Below are positions 60,750 to 64,000 of a stretch of DNA of 64,000 nt, one piece after another. The notes beneath the pieces were generated by a model that ran no database searches, was not told where the DNA came from, and was given only the letters and a program-made list of their open reading frames with translations. Position 1 is the first letter of the stretch; every line of letters starts with the position of its first letter. This DNA comes from Cyanobacteria bacterium UBA6446. GTDB taxonomy: Bacteria; Cyanobacteriota; Vampirovibrionia; Gastranaerophilales; Gastranaerophilaceae. The stretch lies in assembly GCA_002438405.1 (NCBI GenBank), contig DJOE01000009.1, positions 62,001 to 126,000 on the forward strand. The letters are read 5' to 3'. Both the position numbers and the translations under genes were made by a program.

Positions 60750-61523
60750 ATGAATACTATAAAAATTGTAAATACTCACTCTCACGTTAATACGTTGAAA
60801 GAATTAAGTATTGATGAAGCATTAAAAAATGCTCAAAATGAAAATATAATAACAATTGTACCCTCAACTTCAACAGAAGATATTTTTGACGTCGATAAAT
60901 TTGTCAAAAATCACGAAGATGTTTATGGGTATGTTGGAATTTTCCCAGAAGAAGCAAAAACATTTACAGATAAAACTCTAAATGATATGGAAGAGATTAT
61001 CAAAAATAATAAGAAAATTGTAGGAATAGGCGAAATCGGGTTGGATTATTATTGGGATAAATCGTATAAAGACTTGCAAAAAGAGGTTTTTATAAAACAA
61101 ATTGATTTCGCAAACCAAATGAATCTTCCTCTAAATATTCACTCCAGAGAAGCTCATCTTGATACCTTGGAAATTTTAAAGAAGTACAACAAAAATTCTA
61201 CTGCAATTTTACATTGTTATTCAGGAAGTGCTGAGTTTGCAAAAGTTTGTGTAAAAGAAGGTATATACATTGCACTTGGTGGGGTTGTGACATTCAAAAA
61301 TGCGCACAAAACTAAAGAGGTTGCACAAACCGTACCTTTAGAATATTTGTTATTGGAAACTGATGACCCATATCTTGCACCTGTTCCTTTTAGGGGAAAA
61401 GAAAATCAACCAATGTATGTTAAATATGTGGCTGAAGAAATTGCAAAACTTCGAGGAATTACAACAGAAGAAGTTGAAAAAATTACGACACAAAATGCGC
61501 TAAAGATTTTTGACATAAATTGA
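60750..61523 (+). CDS. TatD-family metal-dependent deoxyribonuclease
   Basis: The 257-residue TIM-barrel hydrolase has the metal ligands THSHVN, GIGEIGLDYYWD, NIHSREAHLDTL, ILHCYSGS and LETDDPYLAP. It is the YcfH/TatD type, active on DNA or D-aminoacyl-tRNA in studied members. TATAAT at 60737-60742 lies 7 nt before ATG 60750, without a ribosome binding site, so the transcript is probably leaderless. Confidence 0.93.
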   Translation: MNTIKIVNTHSHVNTLKELSIDEALKNAQNENIITIVPSTSTEDIFDVDKFVKNHEDVYGYVGIFPEEAKTFTDKTLNDMEEIIKNNKKIVGIGEIGLDYYWDKSYKDLQKEVFIKQIDFANQMNLPLNIHSREAHLDTLEILKKYNKNSTAILHCYSGSAEFAKVCVKEGIYIALGGVVTFKNAHKTKEVAQTVPLEYLLLETDDPYLAPVPFRGKENQPMYVKYVAEEIAKLRGITTEEVEKITTQNALKIFDIN

Positions 61524-62036
61524 AAAAGTAAATTTAATATTAAAAAGCCCTGAAAAGAAATGTTATAATGAAAAAAATACATGTCATTACGAGTCAAAAT
61601 AATGAGCAAATAGGACATGGATTAAAACGAAGTGACGTCGTAATCTTGAACACGGAATACTGTTGAGTCACTGAACTTTTATCAGTTATGCAGGTCGGAT
61701 TTACTAATACGACATATAAAAGTTATCGTGTTGGCATAGTAATGCCAACTTACATTTGTAATTATCCCTGTGTTGTGGTTTACGACACTAGTTACTATTT
61801 TTAATTTTAACAACAAATGATTTTATACCCGTTCGTAATGACATGGAGAATAAACCCTCACCCTGACCCTCTCCCTTATACAGTAAGAGAGGGTAAAAAC
61901 AACATCATTCTCTGCTCGTGCGGTTTCAGTATGACAAAAATAGAACAATAAAATGAAAACACTTATAGACTTATACACTTATAAACCAATAGACTGTAAT
62001 GAACTATTCACTTCTTTTCATTCCCTTTTCTCAAAT
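61524..62036. repeat. 513-nt gene-free interval with inverted-repeat-bounded element (island D)
   Basis: No convincing coding sequence. A 266-bp stretch is bounded by perfect 13-bp inverted repeats (CATGTCATTACGA at 61580-61592 and its complement at 61833-61845), as in a MITE-like element. Inside and beside it are modules shared with 44105-44329 and 55351-55363. No terminal transposase or reliable target duplication is visible. Confidence 0.65.
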
Positions 62037-62459
62037 CTAATTTAACTTAACATTTTCAGGTTTAGAATTTAAGTTTAATTCAACGTATTTAAAAATATTT
62101 AGAACAATCCCCGGTTGAAAATAATAGTTGTTATCAGCAGGTGTGATTTTTAACATTCCTTGATTTGTGTTTACATTTAATACCGTTGCAAGGAATTTTT
62201 TATTAACCGCTGTAAATAGAACATATCCGGATTTTGTTTGAATTTCGTTAATCGTAAATCTGTTTGCATTTATCGCTGCAATTGTTAAATATAGCAAAGA
62301 CACATTGTCTGTATTGAAAACTTTTGTACAAGTTTCATACGGAACAGTTTGAGCGGTAATTAATGTACTTAAATTCATTTGATCCGCCGCTTTTGCAGGA
62401 ATAAAAGTTCCAACAAATACCATACAAATTAGTAATATAAATTTTACGATTCTTTCCAT
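62037..62459 (-). CDS. small exported protein of unknown function
   Basis: The 140-residue product has a signal peptide (MERIVKFILLICMVFVGTFIPAKAA) and a compact mature part with no family I can name. It starts 16 nt inside the end of polA, with AGGTGA just upstream, and is probably translationally coupled to it. Two hydrophobic beta-like segments (YVLFTAVNKKFLATVLNV and FQPGIVLNIFKYVELNL) are visible. Confidence 0.72.
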   Translation of the reverse strand: MERIVKFILLICMVFVGTFIPAKAADQMNLSTLITAQTVPYETCTKVFNTDNVSLLYLTIAAINANRFTINEIQTKSGYVLFTAVNKKFLATVLNVNTNQGMLKITPADNNYYFQPGIVLNIFKYVELNLNSKPENVKLN

Positions 62460-64000
62460 GATTCACCTACATTCACATCTACAAGCAATGGAACTTGTAA
62501 AGGTTGCCCTAATTCCATTGAATTTAAAACGAATTCTTTAACTTGTTCTAACTCTGATTTTTTAACTTCTACAATAAGTTCATCGTGTACTTGCATAATC
62601 AGTTTAGAATCTAAATTATTTTCTTTCAATTTGTTTGAAAAATCTATCATTGCAAGTTTGATTAAGTCGGAGGCTGAACCTTGCATCGGCTGATTGATTG
62701 CCGCACGTTTAGCAAACTCTCTTATCATTGCATTTGGACTTGAAATCTCTTTTTCCAGATATCTTTTTCTTCCGAAAACAGTTTCGACATAACCTTGTTC
62801 TTCAACTAATGCAACCATATCTTCCATATAAGATTTGATTTTTGGATAGGTTTCAAAATACTTGTTGATAAAAGTTTCTGCTTCTTCTGCTTTGATTCCC
62901 AATGCTTTTGCAAGTCCGTATTTACTTTGACCGTAAACAATTCCAAAATTAACAGCTTTAGACTTGTAGCGCATATCTTTGGTAACTTTTTCAATTGGCA
63001 CATCAAAAACTTTTGATGCTGTTAGTGTGTGGACATCAACTCCAGACTTGAAAGCATTGATTAAATGTTCATCACCTGATACGTGAGCAAGTAATCTCAG
63101 TTCAATTTGAGAGTAATCAGCTGACAAAATCAAATAATTTTCTCTATCACGTGGAACAAATGCCTTTCTAATTTTGTTTCCTTCTTCTGTCCTTATTGGA
63201 ATGTTTTGCAGATTCGGGTTGGAAGATGACAATCGGCCTGTGGTTGTAACCGTTTGATTGTATGTTGTATGAATTCTATCGTCCTTTGGATCAACTAATA
63301 GTGGCAAAGCTTCTGTATAAGTGGATTTTAACTTTGTATATTTTCTATAATCCAAAATGAATTTTGCAATATCATATTCTTCTGCAAGTTGTGTCAAAAC
63401 TTCTGCACTGGTTGAATTTTTAGACTTACCTCGTTTTTTACGAGCCTTTAGTTGTAATTTGTCAAATAAAATTTCTCCGACTTGTTTAGGCGAATTCAGA
63501 TTAAATCCCTCACCTGCCAGATTATAGATTTTTCTCTCTAACCTGTGGGCTTTTCTATCAAATTCCTCCGTCAAATTTTGCAAATAAACTTCATCAATTG
63601 AAACTCCGATAAATTCCATATCTGCAAGCACTTTTGCCATTGGAAGTTCAATATCACGAAGAATTTTGTACTCTTTTTCATCAAGCGAATTAACCCAATA
63701 TTTTGTAAGTTCAAATAGGCTTGAGATAACATCACCTGTGTAATTCTTTACAAAATCAACATCATAGTCTGAAAATTTCATTTTTTTGTTTTCAGACACC
63801 ATTGTTGGTAATATATGGTCAATTCTTTCCATGCATTGAATATCAAAAACTGATGATGCATTTGTATCTTTGATATAACTAGCAAGCATTGTATCAAAAA
63901 CAACACCGTCTAGGTTTATTCCAAATGATTTGAAAATATTATATTCAACTTTAACATCATGTGTTAGTTTTTTGATTTTAGAATTTTCAATGATTGATTT
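62444..64000 (-). CDS. polA: DNA polymerase I, C-terminal part (5' end outside the window)
   Basis: The frame is open to base 64000; 518 residues are visible. The upstream 37 residues (ending NLDGVVFDTMLASYI) belong to the 3'-5' exonuclease-like domain; the polymerase domain has motif A (LSADYSQIELRLLAHVSGD), motif B (RYKSKAVNFGIVYGQS) and motif C (MQVHDELIVEV). It is a family A polymerase for repair and primer removal. The small exported-protein gene overlaps its last 16 bases. Confidence 0.96.
   Translation of the reverse strand, partial: KSIIENSKIKKLTHDVKVEYNIFKSFGINLDGVVFDTMLASYIKDTNASSVFDIQCMERIDHILPTMVSENKKMKFSDYDVDFVKNYTGDVISSLFELTKYWVNSLDEKEYKILRDIELPMAKVLADMEFIGVSIDEVYLQNLTEEFDRKAHRLERKIYNLAGEGFNLNSPKQVGEILFDKLQLKARKKRGKSKNSTSAEVLTQLAEEYDIAKFILDYRKYTKLKSTYTEALPLLVDPKDDRIHTTYNQTVTTTGRLSSSNPNLQNIPIRTEEGNKIRKAFVPRDRENYLILSADYSQIELRLLAHVSGDEHLINAFKSGVDVHTLTASKVFDVPIEKVTKDMRYKSKAVNFGIVYGQSKYGLAKALGIKAEEAETFINKYFETYPKIKSYMEDMVALVEEQGYVETVFGRKRYLEKEISSPNAMIREFAKRAAINQPMQGSASDLIKLAMIDFSNKLKENNLDSKLIMQVHDELIVEVKKSELEQVKEFVLNSMELGQPLQVPLLVDVNVGESWKES

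Noticed and set aside
61580..61845. Complete insertion sequence
   Set aside because: No transposase frame lies between the inverted repeats and the element is only 266 bp long.

Overview
The window is a low-GC chromosomal segment with no rRNA, tRNA, insertion sequence, prophage or CRISPR array that I can see. The best guess for the source is a gut member of the non-photosynthetic cyanobacterial sister group Melainabacteria/Vampirovibrionia (order Gastranaerophilales). Reasons: a threonyl-tRNA synthetase without the TGS domain, as in cyanobacteria; ferredoxin-linked 2-oxoacid metabolism of an anaerobe; an outer-membrane Kdo pathway (kdsD, kdsC, waaA) in a Gram-negative with scattered flagellar genes; abundant proteins with prepilin leaders; and hypothetical proteins with short N-terminal motifs (such as QSFGSIYRI) that I associate with this order. 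The taxonomic call is inference.

Layout. 1-4.1 kb: end of a 2-oxoacid:ferredoxin oxidoreductase operon, rpsU with a good promoter and terminator, cytidine deaminase with two small Cys-containing proteins, and a large Ser/Thr/Gln-rich unknown. 4.1-16.6 kb, almost all minus strand: the pyrH-frr-cdsA-rnc-rpe operon, an MgtC-like membrane protein behind a peptide-type ABC importer lacking ATPase genes, typA, an unknown helical protein and an EmrB/QacA-type exporter. 16.7-23.8 kb: the most unusual block. Three large proteins each join a type IV prepilin N-terminus, a series of NTAIG-type repeats and a C-terminal Peptidase_S74 (tail-spike intramolecular chaperone) domain; metK sits between them. 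23.9-31.2 kb: valS, an S1-like protein, a flagellar cluster (fliJ, fliK-like, hook/basal-body protein), rpiB and rsfS. 31.2-37.3 kb: a phosphohexomutase, an orphan sugar ABC permease, the first Kdo steps kdsD-kdsC, a QueD-family enzyme and uppP. 37.4-42.7 kb: a three-gene operon of two unrecognised membrane-associated proteins plus an alpha-amylase-family enzyme. 42.8-49.7 kb: LeuC-type dehydratase, an unknown coiled-coil protein, waaA, folK, a BaiN-like flavoprotein, a pilin-like protein and a small XRE regulator with candidate operator repeats. 49.8-55.2 kb: thrS, proS, a TPR protein and an exported protein. 55.2-64 kb: a gene-free interval with a strong promoter and candidate small RNA, mtnP, two YggT proteins, trkA-trkH, gatD, tatD-like, a 513-nt repeat-rich gap, a small exported protein and the 3' part of polA.

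Functionally, the envelope theme is strong. CdsA, UppP, KdsD/KdsC/WaaA and the phosphohexomutase feed lipid, peptidoglycan and lipopolysaccharide-core synthesis, and GatD points to amidated peptidoglycan stem peptides. The pilin-S74 proteins and the GH13 operon are the best candidates for undescribed systems. Several genes have a -10 box so close to the start codon that leaderless transcripts are likely. Four intergenic islands share modular repeats.
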